This document shows positions 27,758-36,593 of a stretch of DNA of 64,000 bases, in pieces. Source of the DNA: Saccharothrix sp. S26 (GTDB taxonomy: Bacteria; Actinomycetota; Actinomycetes; Mycobacteriales; Pseudonocardiaceae); NCBI RefSeq assembly GCF_021390395.1, contig NZ_JAJUWT010000003.1, positions 394,840 through 458,839 on the forward strand. Direction: 5' to 3'. The notes under the pieces were generated by a model. The model saw nothing but the letters and a program-made list of their open reading frames with translations. It ran no database searches and was not told the DNA's origin. A program made the position numbers and the translations under genes. How positions within the stretch are numbered: the first letter of the stretch is position 1; the number at the start of each line of letters is the position of its first letter.

Positions 27758-28793
27758 CCCGTGCGCCGTCGAGGCCCCGTGCGGCGGCCAGCCGCGCGGC
27801 CTCCTCGGCGAACATGTCCACGTCCAGCGGCACGAACGGCGAGACCTTCACCTCCAGCCGGGAGCCCGCCGCCTTGGCCTGCCAGGTGCCGAGGACCTCG
27901 CCGTCGACGAGCAGCGCGCCCCGCCGGCCCAGGATGCGCCACACCTGCTTCTGGTGCGCCTTGTCCGGCACGAGCAGGTCGCGGTCGCGGGCGTTGAGGT
28001 ACGGGTCCAGCGGCGGCAGCAGCCGCACCACCTCGGGTTCCGGCGGGTCCTCGAACGCCGCGATCCGGTCGGCGGGCAGCCACGCGCGCTTGGACACGGC
28101 GACCAGGTCGTCCGGCCACGCGTCCTTGACGTCGCGGACCGGCGCGCCGAAGTAGTGCGCGACCTCCGACGGCCCGGCGGGGCCGTGCAGCCGCAGGTAG
28201 TCGCTGATCAGCGCGGCGAAACCCGCGCTGCGTGCCGGCACGTCGCGCCGGCCCTCCAGCGGCACGAACGTCACCGTCTTCTCCGCGGGGTCGAACCGCA
28301 GCCCGGCCGGCAGCACGGCCAGGCGGAAGACCGGGTCCAGCACGTGCGTGGCCTCACAGCCCCGGCACCAGGCGGTCAGCTCGGGGCGCACCTTGGCGGT
28401 GAGCCGGGACGACGCCTCGCCCTTCGTCATCGGCCGGGTCACCACCTCCCGCAACGCCACCGCGACCTCGCGCAGCGCCGCCAGGCCGTCCGCCACCGGC
28501 GGCCGGTTCATCCGGGCGAGCGCGTCGGCGTCGCTCAACGGCCACAGCCGGGCCGCCAGCGACGGCACCTCGTCGGCCCGGTGCCAGTGCGGTGCGCCCC
28601 GCACGCTCCACGTCAGCGTGAACGCGCCCAGGTCGGGCACCCGCTCCAGCCGCGCGGCGAGCGCGGGCACCGCCGACCGCTCCGAGTCCTGCAAGCCCAG
28701 GTCGAACACCCGCAGGTCGGCCGCCCCGGTGACGGTGCGGTCGAACTGGTGCGCGGCGACCCGGTAGGCGATCACCCGTTCCCGGTCAGCCAA
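27750..28793 (-). CDS. Winged-helix DNA-binding protein of the AlkZ/YcaQ family
   Basis: A 347-residue protein of the HTH_42 (DUF1006) family, which includes DNA glycosylases such as AlkZ and YcaQ that remove bulky or crosslinked bases. Recognisable are the N-terminal VIAYRVAAHQFDR, SRLTAKVRPELTAWCRGC, LLPPLDPYLNARDRDLLVPD and the C-terminal VLGTWQAKAAGSRLEV. The segment where AlkZ has its catalytic QxQ reads DLGLQDS, with the first glutamine not conserved, so activity is uncertain. The TTG start overlaps the DUF3224 gene by 8 bases. Confidence 0.75.
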   Translation of the reverse strand: MADRERVIAYRVAAHQFDRTVTGAADLRVFDLGLQDSERSAVPALAARLERVPDLGAFTLTWSVRGAPHWHRADEVPSLAARLWPLSDADALARMNRPPVADGLAALREVAVALREVVTRPMTKGEASSRLTAKVRPELTAWCRGCEATHVLDPVFRLAVLPAGLRFDPAEKTVTFVPLEGRRDVPARSAGFAALISDYLRLHGPAGPSEVAHYFGAPVRDVKDAWPDDLVAVSKRAWLPADRIAAFEDPPEPEVVRLLPPLDPYLNARDRDLLVPDKAHQKQVWRILGRRGALLVDGEVLGTWQAKAAGSRLEVKVSPFVPLDVDMFAEEAARLAAARGLDGARVS

Positions 28794-29157
28794 GGTCGAC
28801 GTCCAGGGTGATCAGCTCGTGCTCCAGCCGGGCGGTGCCGGAGATGCCCGCCAGCTCACCGGTGCCGGAGCCGGGCACGACGTGGCCCCAGAACTGCTCG
28901 CCGGCCGGGGACATGATCGCGCCGTGCTGGAGCACGAACGTCCCCGACCGGCCCTCCAGCGTGCCGACGAACCGCTCCGTGCCCACGTAGCCCGCCGAGC
29001 CGTCCGACGGTTGGCACATCGTCAGCTCGGCGGTGCTGGTGCCCTCCATGGCCCCGCGGTACGCCTTGTCCACGAGCGCCCGGCCCAGCTGCGGCTCCGC
29101 CTCGTCGTAGACGGTCTGCTCCCATCGGGTGATCTTGAACGTCGCCTTCGATTCCAT
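28786..29157 (-). CDS. DUF3224 family protein
   Basis: A 123-residue beta-barrel-like protein (ATFKITRWEQTVYDE, YVGTERFVGTLEGRSGTFVLQH, SGTGELAGISGTARLEH) matching DUF3224, a family of unknown function with an allene-oxide-cyclase-like fold. It is cotranscribed with the AlkZ-like gene, whose start it overlaps. Confidence 0.85.
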   Translation of the reverse strand: MESKATFKITRWEQTVYDEAEPQLGRALVDKAYRGAMEGTSTAELTMCQPSDGSAGYVGTERFVGTLEGRSGTFVLQHGAIMSPAGEQFWGHVVPGSGTGELAGISGTARLEHELITLDVDLG

Positions 29158-29203
29158 GCGGGCGATACTCGCAGGTGTTCCTGTCACCTGCTGTCAGGCA
29201 CCC

Positions 29204-30694
29204 TCAGCCCAGGGGCACGTCCAGCCGGGAGTCCGCGCCGAACGCGACCGTCGAGCCGAGCGCGCTGGAGCCCTGGTAGCGGGCGTCCACGGTGTCCACG
29301 ACCAGCACCAGCCGGTTGCCCGCGGCCACCTGCCACACCACGGGCTCCAGGTCGAGGTCGACCGCGCGGGTCGCGGTCCCGGTCAGCGTCACGGGCTTGT
29401 GCGTGACCAGCGCGCCCAGCCCGAGCGCGTTCACCTCGTACAGGTAGGCGTAGAGCGTGGTCCGGGCGGCGCTCGGCGTCACGGTCAGGTGCGCGCGGGG
29501 CGTGCCGCTCACCGTCGTCGCGCTCCACTGCACGGGCCCGTGCCACACCGCCGCCGCGCCCCGGTCGATCAGCGGCGTGGACACGCCGACGGGCAGCTTC
29601 AGGAAGCCCTGCAACGCGCCGGACACGAGCACCGTGCCGCTCTCGGCGATGGTGGGCCACCCCGCGCCGATGCGGTCCGCGCTCAACGGCACGGTCCGGG
29701 TCCGCGCGGTGGCCGCCGCCCACGACGGGTACGCCCGCCAGTCGCCGCCGTTGTTCGGCTTGACCTGCACGGGCAGCTCGCGGTCGATGCCGTTGGCCTC
29801 GCCCTTGAGGTGGTGGTCGAACCACCGGCCGACCGACGTCCAGACCTCGTTGGGCAGCCCGGCCGCGCCGAACAGCTCGGCCGTGGCGTGGTCGCCCGGC
29901 GACAGCATCAGCCGCTTCGGCCCGGTCAACGCGCCGAAGAAGTCGGTGATCTGGCCGGGCGCGAACAGCCCGTCGTTCCACGCGTTGCCGATCATCACCG
30001 CCGCCTTGATCGACGACACGTGCGTGGCGGGGGAGCGCGGCGGCGAGATCGGCAGCACGTCGGCGAACCGGCCCTCCCGGTAGGCGGCCTCGGCGTCGCG
30101 CAGCACGGGCCCCGGCCGCCCGGTGAGCTTCCCGGCCGCGAGCAGCAGCTCCACGGCCTGCGCGCTCACCGTCTCGTTCGGGTACAGCGACCGCGCCAGG
30201 TCGGTCCACGTGCTCAGCGCGGTCACCGCCTTGATCCGCGGGTCGCGCGCCGCGGCCAGCAGCGACTGGCCGGCGCCGTAGGAGATGCCGCCGACGCCGA
30301 CGCGGGCCGGGTCGCCGCCGGCGTGCGCGAGGCCCCAGTCGATGACGCGGCTGACGTCGGCCACGGTGTCGGGCCCGGCCACGTCGATCTCGCCCGCCGA
30401 GTCGTGGAAGCCGCGCGAGGTGTAGCTGATCACGGAGTAGCCGGACTGGTAGGCGAGCTTGGCCGCCGCCCCGACGTACTCGATGTTGTTCACGCCCCAG
30501 CTCGACGGCAGCACGATCAGCGGGAACGGCCCGCTGCCCCGTCCGGTGGGGGTGACGACGAAGGCCTTCAGCGGCGTGCCGCCCTCGCCGGGGATGGTCC
30601 GGTACGCCACCGCGAAGCCGGGCGCGGCCTGGGAGGGCGGTGCGAGCAGGACCGCCAGGACGGTGGCGAGCAGCAGGGGAAGTGATCGGCGCAC
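29204..30694 (-). CDS. Secreted X-Pro dipeptidyl-peptidase/CocE-like hydrolase
   Basis: A 496-residue exported alpha/beta hydrolase. The signal peptide covers about residues 1-24 (ends PPSQAAPG). The nucleophile serine is in GVGGISYGAGQSLL, an acid candidate in MIGNAWNDGLFAP and the histidine in MLSPGDHATAEL. The C-terminal jelly-roll (PEPX_C-like) domain, about 340-490, ends VAAGNRLVLVVDT...DVPLG. The set resembles CocE/NonD and X-Pro dipeptidyl peptidases; the substrate is unknown. Start GTG 30694 has AAGGAGGACCTC directly upstream, a near-perfect ribosome-binding site. Confidence 0.88.
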   Translation of the reverse strand: MRRSLPLLLATVLAVLLAPPSQAAPGFAVAYRTIPGEGGTPLKAFVVTPTGRGSGPFPLIVLPSSWGVNNIEYVGAAAKLAYQSGYSVISYTSRGFHDSAGEIDVAGPDTVADVSRVIDWGLAHAGGDPARVGVGGISYGAGQSLLAAARDPRIKAVTALSTWTDLARSLYPNETVSAQAVELLLAAGKLTGRPGPVLRDAEAAYREGRFADVLPISPPRSPATHVSSIKAAVMIGNAWNDGLFAPGQITDFFGALTGPKRLMLSPGDHATAELFGAAGLPNEVWTSVGRWFDHHLKGEANGIDRELPVQVKPNNGGDWRAYPSWAAATARTRTVPLSADRIGAGWPTIAESGTVLVSGALQGFLKLPVGVSTPLIDRGAAAVWHGPVQWSATTVSGTPRAHLTVTPSAARTTLYAYLYEVNALGLGALVTHKPVTLTGTATRAVDLDLEPVVWQVAAGNRLVLVVDTVDARYQGSSALGSTVAFGADSRLDVPLG

Positions 30695-30813
30695 GAGGTC
30701 CTCCTTGACCGTGACCGGGATCACGCAGGGTGTTACCGGCGAGTAAACACGAACCTTACTCACGGGTAGCAGGAGTCTGTGACGCAGCTCACCGTGCGAG
30801 GCGACGTGGCACG

Positions 30814-31683
30814 ATGCCGTTCATGCGGTTCGGTTCACGTGAGGTCGCCGGGGATCGCGCGCTGGTGATGGCGATCGTCAACCGGACGCGCGACTCCTTC
30901 TACGACCGCGGCGCGACGTTCTCCGACGACGCCGCCATGGCCGCGGTGGACCGGGCGGTCGCCGACGGCGCGGACATCGTCGACATCGGCGGTGTCCGGG
31001 CGGGCTCCAAGGGCGAGGTGGTGGACACCGCCGAGGAGGCGCGGCGGGTCGTGCCGTTCGTCGCGGCGGTCCGCGAGCGGCACCCGGAGCTGGTGATCAG
31101 CGTCGACACGTGGCGGCACGAGGTGGGCCGCGCGGTGTGCGAGGCGGGCGCGGACCTCATCAACGACACGTGGGCGGGCGCGGACCCGGCGCTGGCCGAG
31201 GTGGCGGCCGAGTTCGGCGTCGGCATCGTCTGCTCGCACACCGGCGGCCTCGGGCCGCGCACCGACCCGCACCGCGTCCGCTACGCCGACGTGGTCGCGT
31301 CCGTGACCGCGGAGCTGGTCGGGCGGGCCGAGCGGATGGTGGCGCTGGGCGTGCCCGCCGAGGGCGTGCTGATCGACCCGACCCACGACTTCGGCAAGAA
31401 CACCTGGCACGGCCTGGAGCTGCTGCGCAGGCTGGACGAGCTGGTGGCCACGGGGTGGCCGGTGCTGATGGCGCTGTCGAACAAGGACTTCGTCGGCGAG
31501 ACCCTGGGCGCGGAGCTGGAGGACCGGGTCGACGGCACGCTGGCCGCGACGTCGGTGGCGGCGTGGGCCGGCGCGAAGGTGTTCCGGGCGCACCAGGTGC
31601 GGCAGACCCGGCGGGTGGTCGAGATGGTGGCCAGCATCGCGGGCACGCGCCCGCCCGCCCGCGTGCTGAGGGCGTTGGCCTGA
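30814..31683 (+). CDS. folP2: Dihydropteroate synthase homologue FolP2
   Basis: A 289-residue TIM-barrel protein of the DHPS family. ALVMAIVNRTRDSFYDRGATF, ADIVDIGGVRAGS, VISVDTWRHEV and ALSNKDFVGETLG follow the mycobacterial FolP2 pattern (Rv1207) rather than FolP1; the second motif has GGVRAGS where true DHPS has GGESTRPG. It is therefore probably not the folate enzyme, and its role may be linked to the following gpgS. ATG 30823 is an alternative start. Its stop overlaps the gpgS start (TGATG). Confidence 0.88.
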   Translation: MPFMRFGSREVAGDRALVMAIVNRTRDSFYDRGATFSDDAAMAAVDRAVADGADIVDIGGVRAGSKGEVVDTAEEARRVVPFVAAVRERHPELVISVDTWRHEVGRAVCEAGADLINDTWAGADPALAEVAAEFGVGIVCSHTGGLGPRTDPHRVRYADVVASVTAELVGRAERMVALGVPAEGVLIDPTHDFGKNTWHGLELLRRLDELVATGWPVLMALSNKDFVGETLGAELEDRVDGTLAATSVAAWAGAKVFRAHQVRQTRRVVEMVASIAGTRPPARVLRALA

Positions 31684-32585
31684 TGGCCGACTGGTTCGCC
31701 GCCAACACCTGGCAGAGTCCACAGTGGACCATCGAGGAGCTCGTGGCGCACAAGGGCGACCGCACGATCAGCGTGGTGCTGCCCGCGCTGGACGAGGAAG
31801 CCACCGTGGGCGACGTCGTGGCCGTCGTGCGCCCGCTGCTGGGCACCCTCGTGGACGAGCTGGTCGTCATGGACTCCGGCTCCACCGACGACACCGCGGC
31901 CCGTGCCGCGGCGGCCGGCGCGCGGGTCGTCCAGCGGACCGACGTGCTGCCCGAGCTGGCACCCCGGCCAGGCAAGGGCGAGGTGCTGTGGCGGTCGCTC
32001 GCCGCCACCACCGGCGACCTGGTCGTGTTCCTCGACTCCGACCTGGTCGACCCCGACCCGGACTTCGTGCCCGCCCTGCTCGGCCCGCTGCTGACCCGCG
32101 CCGGCGTGCACCTGGTGAAGGGCTTCTACCGGCGGCCGCTGCGGCTGGAGAGCACCGGCGGCGGCCGCGTCACCGAGCTGGCGGCCCGGCCGCTGCTCAA
32201 CGCCCTGCGGCCGGACCTGGCGGGGGTCGTGCAGCCGTTGGGCGGCGAGTACGGGGGCACGCGCGAGTTCCTGGAGTCGGTGCCCTTCGCGCCCGGTTAC
32301 GGCGTCGAGATCGGCCTGCTGCTCGACGCGCACACCCGGTACGGCCTGGACGGGATCGCGCAGGTCAACCTGGGTGTGCGCAAGCACCGCAACCGGGACC
32401 TGCGCCAGCTCGGGCCGATGGCGGCTCAGATCGCGGTCACCGCGCTGCGCCGCTGCGGCGTGCCGGTGGCCTCGTCGACGTTGACGCAGTTCGTGCCGTT
32501 CGACGGCGAGTGGCTGCCGTCGCCGGTGGACGTGCCCGCCGAGGACCGGCCCGCCATGCGCTCGGTGCTCCAGCGGTCGCGGTAG
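31683..32585 (+). CDS. gpgS: Glucosyl-3-phosphoglycerate synthase GpgS
   Basis: A 300-residue GT81 glycosyltransferase that makes glucosyl-3-phosphoglycerate from a nucleotide-glucose and 3-phosphoglycerate, the first step to methylglucose lipopolysaccharide/glucosylglycerate. ISVVLPALDEEATVGDVV, VVMDSGSTDDT, RPGKGEVLWRSLA, the metal-binding FLDSDLVDPDPDF, and PFAPGYGVEIGLLLD agree with Rv1208. The last 160 bases overlap the convergent cydC reading frame, but the conserved ending LTQFVPFDGEW belongs to GpgS. Confidence 0.94.
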   Translation: MADWFAANTWQSPQWTIEELVAHKGDRTISVVLPALDEEATVGDVVAVVRPLLGTLVDELVVMDSGSTDDTAARAAAAGARVVQRTDVLPELAPRPGKGEVLWRSLAATTGDLVVFLDSDLVDPDPDFVPALLGPLLTRAGVHLVKGFYRRPLRLESTGGGRVTELAARPLLNALRPDLAGVVQPLGGEYGGTREFLESVPFAPGYGVEIGLLLDAHTRYGLDGIAQVNLGVRKHRNRDLRQLGPMAAQIAVTALRRCGVPVASSTLTQFVPFDGEWLPSPVDVPAEDRPAMRSVLQRSR

Positions 32586-33970
32586 TGGCCAGGCGCCGAC
32601 ACCAGCTCCGCGTGCGTGCCCTCCTGCGTGACGCGGCCGTCCTCGAACACCACGACCCGGTCGAAGTCGACCAGGGGCGCGAGCCGGTGCGTGACCAGCA
32701 CGACCGTGCCGCGGGCGTGGTCGAGGACGCGGCGCAGCACGGCGTCGCCGTGGTCGACCGCCAGGCCCTCGACCGGCTCGTCCAGCAGCAGCACGTCCGG
32801 GTCGGCCAGCAGGGCGCGCGCCAGCAGCAGGCGTTGCCGCTGACCGCCGGACAACGCCTCGCCGTCCTCGCCGACCACGGTGTCCCACGGCACGTCCAGG
32901 TCCACCAGCGCGGCGACCCGGTCCAGCTCCTCCCGTGACGCCCCGGGCCGGGCGAGCCGCACGTTGGCCTCCGCGGTGGCGTGGAAGACGTGCGCGTCGT
33001 CCAGCACGCCCTTGGCGACGCCGGGGTGCGCGGCGGCCAACGCCCGCAGGAACGTGCTCTTGCCCGCCCCGCTGGGGCCGACCACCCCGACCCGACCCAC
33101 CGGCAGCTCCTCGTGCGGCACCGGCACGTCCGCCGCCCGCAACGCCTCCCGCACCCGGCCGACCGACCCGCGCACCTCGGCCCACCGCTGGGCGGCGGAC
33201 GTCAGCGGCGTGACCACCTCCAGCACCGCGATCGAGCCGAGCACGACGTGCGCCGGCGCGCCGGACCGCAGCAACGCCAGCGCCACGCCGAACTGCACGA
33301 CCACCGCCAGCCCCGCCAGCGCCGCCACGACGTGGCCGCCGCGCCGTTCCCGTTCGGCCAGGGCGTCGACCACCCGGCCGGTCGCGTCCAGCTCGCGGTC
33401 CAGCGCGCCGAACGCGGTCAGCTCCGCGGCCCCGTCCAGCAGCACGACGGTTCGTTGCGCCAGCTCCGCCCGTGCCGGCGCGAGCGCGCGCAGGTGCCGT
33501 GCGGCGAACGTGAAGGCGAGCCACGGCAGGACGCACCCGGTGAGCAGCAGCCCGACCAGCAACGGCCAGGCGAACCCGGTCGCGACCACCGCCACCGCGC
33601 CCACCACGACTGCCACCGCTGCGGGCAACGCGCACCGCAGCAGCGCGTCCTGCGCGCAGTCCACATCGGACACCAGCCGCGTGAGCGCGTCGCCGTGGGC
33701 GAGCGGGCGGCGCAGCAACGCGTCGTAGACCCGCCCGCGCACCTCCGCCAGGTGCCGCAGCACGGCCGAGTGCCCGGCCAACCGCTCCGCGTACCGCAGG
33801 CCGCCACGCGCCAGGGCCAACGTGCGCACCGTCACGATCGCCACCGTCAACGCCGACAGCGGCGGCTGCCCGGCCGCGCGCACGATGAGCCACACGGCGG
33901 TCGTCATGAGCCCGATCCCGGCGAGTTCGGCGGCCACCCCGGCGGCCACCGCGAGCACCAGCCGCCTCAT
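32426..33970 (-). CDS. cydC: CydC-type ABC exporter subunit (thiol reductant export for cytochrome bd)
   Basis: A 514-residue TMD-NBD half-transporter. N-terminal TM helices cover residues 1-270, and the NBD (about 300-465) has Walker A GPSGAGKSTF, signature LSGGQRQRLLLARAL, Walker B VLLLDEPVEGLA and H-loop VLVTHRLAP. It pairs with CydD to export cysteine/glutathione-type thiols needed for bd oxidase assembly. The natural NBD end (APGHYRDRW) is near 32570. About 47 extra Ser/Thr-rich residues run antisense through the end of gpgS because no earlier stop exists. The start overlaps the cydD stop as ATGA. Confidence 0.85.
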   Translation of the reverse strand: MRRLVLAVAAGVAAELAGIGLMTTAVWLIVRAAGQPPLSALTVAIVTVRTLALARGGLRYAERLAGHSAVLRHLAEVRGRVYDALLRRPLAHGDALTRLVSDVDCAQDALLRCALPAAVAVVVGAVAVVATGFAWPLLVGLLLTGCVLPWLAFTFAARHLRALAPARAELAQRTVVLLDGAAELTAFGALDRELDATGRVVDALAERERRGGHVVAALAGLAVVVQFGVALALLRSGAPAHVVLGSIAVLEVVTPLTSAAQRWAEVRGSVGRVREALRAADVPVPHEELPVGRVGVVGPSGAGKSTFLRALAAAHPGVAKGVLDDAHVFHATAEANVRLARPGASREELDRVAALVDLDVPWDTVVGEDGEALSGGQRQRLLLARALLADPDVLLLDEPVEGLAVDHGDAVLRRVLDHARGTVVLVTHRLAPLVDFDRVVVFEDGRVTQEGTHAELVSAPGHYRDRWSTERMAGRSSAGTSTGDGSHSPSNGTNCVNVDEATGTPQRRSAVTAI

Positions 33971-35751
33971 CCGAACGCCACCACCCGGTCGACCTCGCCG
34001 AGCACCGCGGGCCGGTGCGCCACGATGACCGCCGTCCGGCCGGACGCGAGCCGCCGCGTGGCCCTCAGCACCGCCTCCTCCGTGCCGCCGTCCAGCCGGG
34101 ACGTCGGCTCGTCCAGCAGCAGCACCCGCGCGTCGTCCCGGACCAGCGCCCGCGCCAACGCCACCCGCTGCCGCTCGCCGGAGGACAGCGGGTGCTCGGC
34201 GTCGACCAGGTGCGCCAGCCCCATCTGCGCGGCGGCGGCCCGCACGTCGCCGGACGAGCCGAGCGCGATGTTCTCGCCGACCGTGCCGGGGAACAGCGTG
34301 GGGCGTTGGGGCACCCAGGCGAGCTGCCGCAACCACGACTCCCGGTCGATCTCCCGCAGGTCGACCCCGCCGACGAGCACCCGTCCCTCCGCCGGCGTCA
34401 CGAACCCCATCAGCGCGGCCAGCACGGTGCTCTTCCCGACCCCGCTGGGCCCGACCAACCCGACCCGCTCACCGGCCGCGACGCGCAACGACACCGGACC
34501 CACCGCGTCCCTCCCGGGATACCGGACCACGACCCGTTCCAACGCGATCTCCGCCGTCCGCGCGTCGGGCGCGCGCACCGCCACGGCGACCCTCCCGCCG
34601 AGTTGTCCACAGGCAGCGCTTTCCGCCGCTTTTTTGTCGCCCTCACCTGGCAGCATCGAAACCGGGGGTCCCCCCGGCGGGGACGCCTGCGCAGCCACGG
34701 CGGCGGACTCATGCGTGGTGACGGCGGCGGATTCCTGCGCGGCCACGGTGGCGGGCGCTTGTGTGGTGGCGGTGGCGGATTCCTGCGTGGCCACGGTGGC
34801 GGGCGCTTGTGTGGTGGCGGTGGCGGATTCCTGCGTGGCCACGGTGGCGGGCGCTTGTGTGGTGGCGGTGGTGGCGGGCGCTTGCGCAGCCACCGCGGCG
34901 ACGGACTCCAGCACGGCCAGGCCCTCGGCCGAGGCGTGGAACTGCGAGCCGGCCGCCCGCAGCGGCAGGTAGGCCTCGGGCGCGAGCAGCAGCACCAGCA
35001 GCGCCACCTGCAACGTCACGCCGCCGTGCAGCAGCCGCAGCCCCACAGGCACCGCCACCAGCGCCACCGACAGCGTCGCCACCAGCTCCAGCACCAGCGC
35101 TGACAGGAACGCCACCCGCAGCGTGCGCATGGTGGCCGCCGCGTGCGCCCCGGCCATCGCCCGCACGGTCGCCGCCTGCGCCGCCGCCCGGCCGAACACC
35201 TTCAACGTGCCCAACCCGCGCACGACGTCCAGGAAGTGGCCGCCCACGACGGCGAGCCCCGCCCACTGCGCCCGCGTCCGGTCCCGCGTGTGCAGGCCGA
35301 CCAACGCCGCGAACACCGGCACGAGCGGCAACGTCACCAGCACGACCACCGCCGAGGTCAGGTCGGCGAACGACAGCCGCGCCACCACGGCCACCGGCAC
35401 CACCGCCGCCACCGCCACCTGCGGCAGGTAGCCCGCGAAGTACGGCTCCACCGCGTCCACGCCCTTCACCACCAGCGTGGTCACCGACCCCGCCGGGCCG
35501 GGCGACCCGCACGAGTCGCGCAACACCCGCTTGCGCAACGAAGCCTTGACCGAAGACGCGCAGCGCTGCGTCACCAATCGCACGGCCCACACCACCACCG
35601 CACGCGCCACGACGACCGGCACCAGCCACCACGCCGACCACCCGCCGGCCAGCACGGACGCCAGCACCTCGGCCTGCGCGAGCACCACCGCCGCCGTGAG
35701 CACCGCCGCCACGGCCAGCACGACGGCGTACCGCCGGTCAACGTGCCGCAC
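33967..35751 (-). CDS. cydD: CydD-type ABC exporter subunit with a repeat-rich interdomain linker
   Basis: A 594-residue half-transporter and partner of CydC. The TMD spans residues 1-285 (ending GSQFHASAEGLAVLESV), and the NBD starts near 398 (IALERVVVRYPGRDAV) with Walker A GPSGVGKSTV, Q-loop WVPQRPTLFPG, degenerate signature [15 protein letters not shown] and Walker B VLLLDEPTSRLD. The linker between them is about 110 residues instead of the usual 20-30. It is made of 16-residue repeats rich in Ala/Thr/Gln (APATVATQESATATTQ) followed by a copy of an intergenic hairpin element read in frame (ASPPGGPPVSMLPGEGDKK). GTG 35751 overlaps the cydB end by 14 bases. Confidence 0.88.
   Translation of the reverse strand: MRHVDRRYAVVLAVAAVLTAAVVLAQAEVLASVLAGGWSAWWLVPVVVARAVVVWAVRLVTQRCASSVKASLRKRVLRDSCGSPGPAGSVTTLVVKGVDAVEPYFAGYLPQVAVAAVVPVAVVARLSFADLTSAVVVLVTLPLVPVFAALVGLHTRDRTRAQWAGLAVVGGHFLDVVRGLGTLKVFGRAAAQAATVRAMAGAHAAATMRTLRVAFLSALVLELVATLSVALVAVPVGLRLLHGGVTLQVALLVLLLAPEAYLPLRAAGSQFHASAEGLAVLESVAAVAAQAPATTATTQAPATVATQESATATTQAPATVATQESATATTQAPATVAAQESAAVTTHESAAVAAQASPPGGPPVSMLPGEGDKKAAESAACGQLGGRVAVAVRAPDARTAEIALERVVVRYPGRDAVGPVSLRVAAGERVGLVGPSGVGKSTVLAALMGFVTPAEGRVLVGGVDLREIDRESWLRQLAWVPQRPTLFPGTVGENIALGSSGDVRAAAAQMGLAHLVDAEHPLSSGERQRVALARALVRDDARVLLLDEPTSRLDGGTEEAVLRATRRLASGRTAVIVAHRPAVLGEVDRVVAFG
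34602..34690. repeat. GTTGTCCACA-to-GGGGTCCCC hairpin element inside cydD
   Basis: This stretch starts AGTTGTCCACAGG and ends in the hairpin GGGGTCCCC-CCGGC-GGGGACGCC-TGCG (34663-34690). The same start and hairpin occur at 51257-51343, and the hairpin alone at 55966-55992. Here it lies in the coding region of the CydD linker and is translated in frame on the minus strand, so it appears to be an intergenic-type repeat captured by a gene. Confidence 0.6.
34741..34880. repeat. 48-bp tandem repeat in the cydD linker
   Basis: A 48-base unit (GGCCACGGTGGCGGGCGCTT... ) occurs as two exact copies at 34741-34788 and 34789-34836 and a partial third to about 34880, with a degenerate copy just before. 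48 is a multiple of three, so each unit adds 16 residues to CydD without a frameshift. Copy number is likely to vary between strains. Confidence 0.85.
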
Positions 35752-36583
35752 GGGACATCCGCCAAGTCGCCCACTGGAACACCAGCACCAACGGCACCAC
35801 CACGACCGCCGCCCACGTCAGCACTCGCAACGTCGACACGTCCGCCATCACCGACACCGTCACCACCGACCGCGCCCCGAACACCCCGAGCACCGGCAGC
35901 GCGCACAACACCGCGCTGCACCCGAAAGCCGCCCGGTACCGCTCGGCCCGCAACGCCGTCCAAGTCGCGCCCACCAGCCCCAGCGCCGCCACCGCCGTCA
36001 CCCCGAACACCGGCGCCGACACCGACCCGGCCGTCACGACCGCCGCCACCACGAACACCGCCGCGGCCGGCACGAGGTACCCGGCGATCCGCCGCGCCCG
36101 CTCCCGCAACTCGCCCGACAGCCGCCAGGCCAGGAAAACCGCGCCGTGCAAGGTGAACAGCACCGGCATCCCCGCACCCCACAGCACGAGGGGCCCGCCG
36201 AGCACGCGTCCCAGCAGCACACCCCACGCCACCGCGACCACCACCGCGCCACCGACCAGCAGCACGTCCCACCCCGGCGACCGCAGCTGCACGGCGACCG
36301 TGAAGCACACCAGCCCGGCCAGCAGCACCGCGAACACCGTGTGCTGCGACGACAGCAGCTCGCCCTCCAGCCGGGGGAACGCCCCGAACAGCACGCCCAC
36401 GGCCGCGACCAGCCACACCTCGTTGCCGAGGAAGAACGGCGTCACCGCCCGCAGCACGGCCCGCCGCGCGGGCTCGTCCCGCCCGACCAGCCGCAACAGC
36501 ACCCCGACCCCGTAGTCGAACCCGGCCAACGCGAAGTAACCGCAGGTCAGGAACGCCAGCAGGGCAACCCAGACACCTTCCAC
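35738..36583 (-). CDS. cydB: Cytochrome bd-type oxidase subunit II (CydB-like), divergent
   Basis: A 281-residue membrane protein with about eight TM helices, shorter than typical CydB (about 335-380). The N-terminal GFDYGVGVLLRL and PFFLGNEVWLVAAVGVLFGAFP match CydB, but the usual WDGNEVW motif has lost its Trp-Asp (here FLGNEVW). It should form the oxidase with CydA. It ends inside the cydD start. The assignment rests on the cydA-B-D-C order and the N-terminal motifs; subunit function may differ from the classical enzyme. Confidence 0.85.
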   Translation of the reverse strand: MEGVWVALLAFLTCGYFALAGFDYGVGVLLRLVGRDEPARRAVLRAVTPFFLGNEVWLVAAVGVLFGAFPRLEGELLSSQHTVFAVLLAGLVCFTVAVQLRSPGWDVLLVGGAVVVAVAWGVLLGRVLGGPLVLWGAGMPVLFTLHGAVFLAWRLSGELRERARRIAGYLVPAAAVFVVAAVVTAGSVSAPVFGVTAVAALGLVGATWTALRAERYRAAFGCSAVLCALPVLGVFGARSVVTVSVMADVSTLRVLTWAAVVVVPLVLVFQWATWRMSRAAR

Positions 36584-36593
36584 GACACACCCC

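Noticed and set aside
34741..34880. Possible CRISPR or mobile repeat in cydD
   Set aside because: The 48-bp units are directly tandem, in frame with the protein and without spacers; it is a coding minisatellite.
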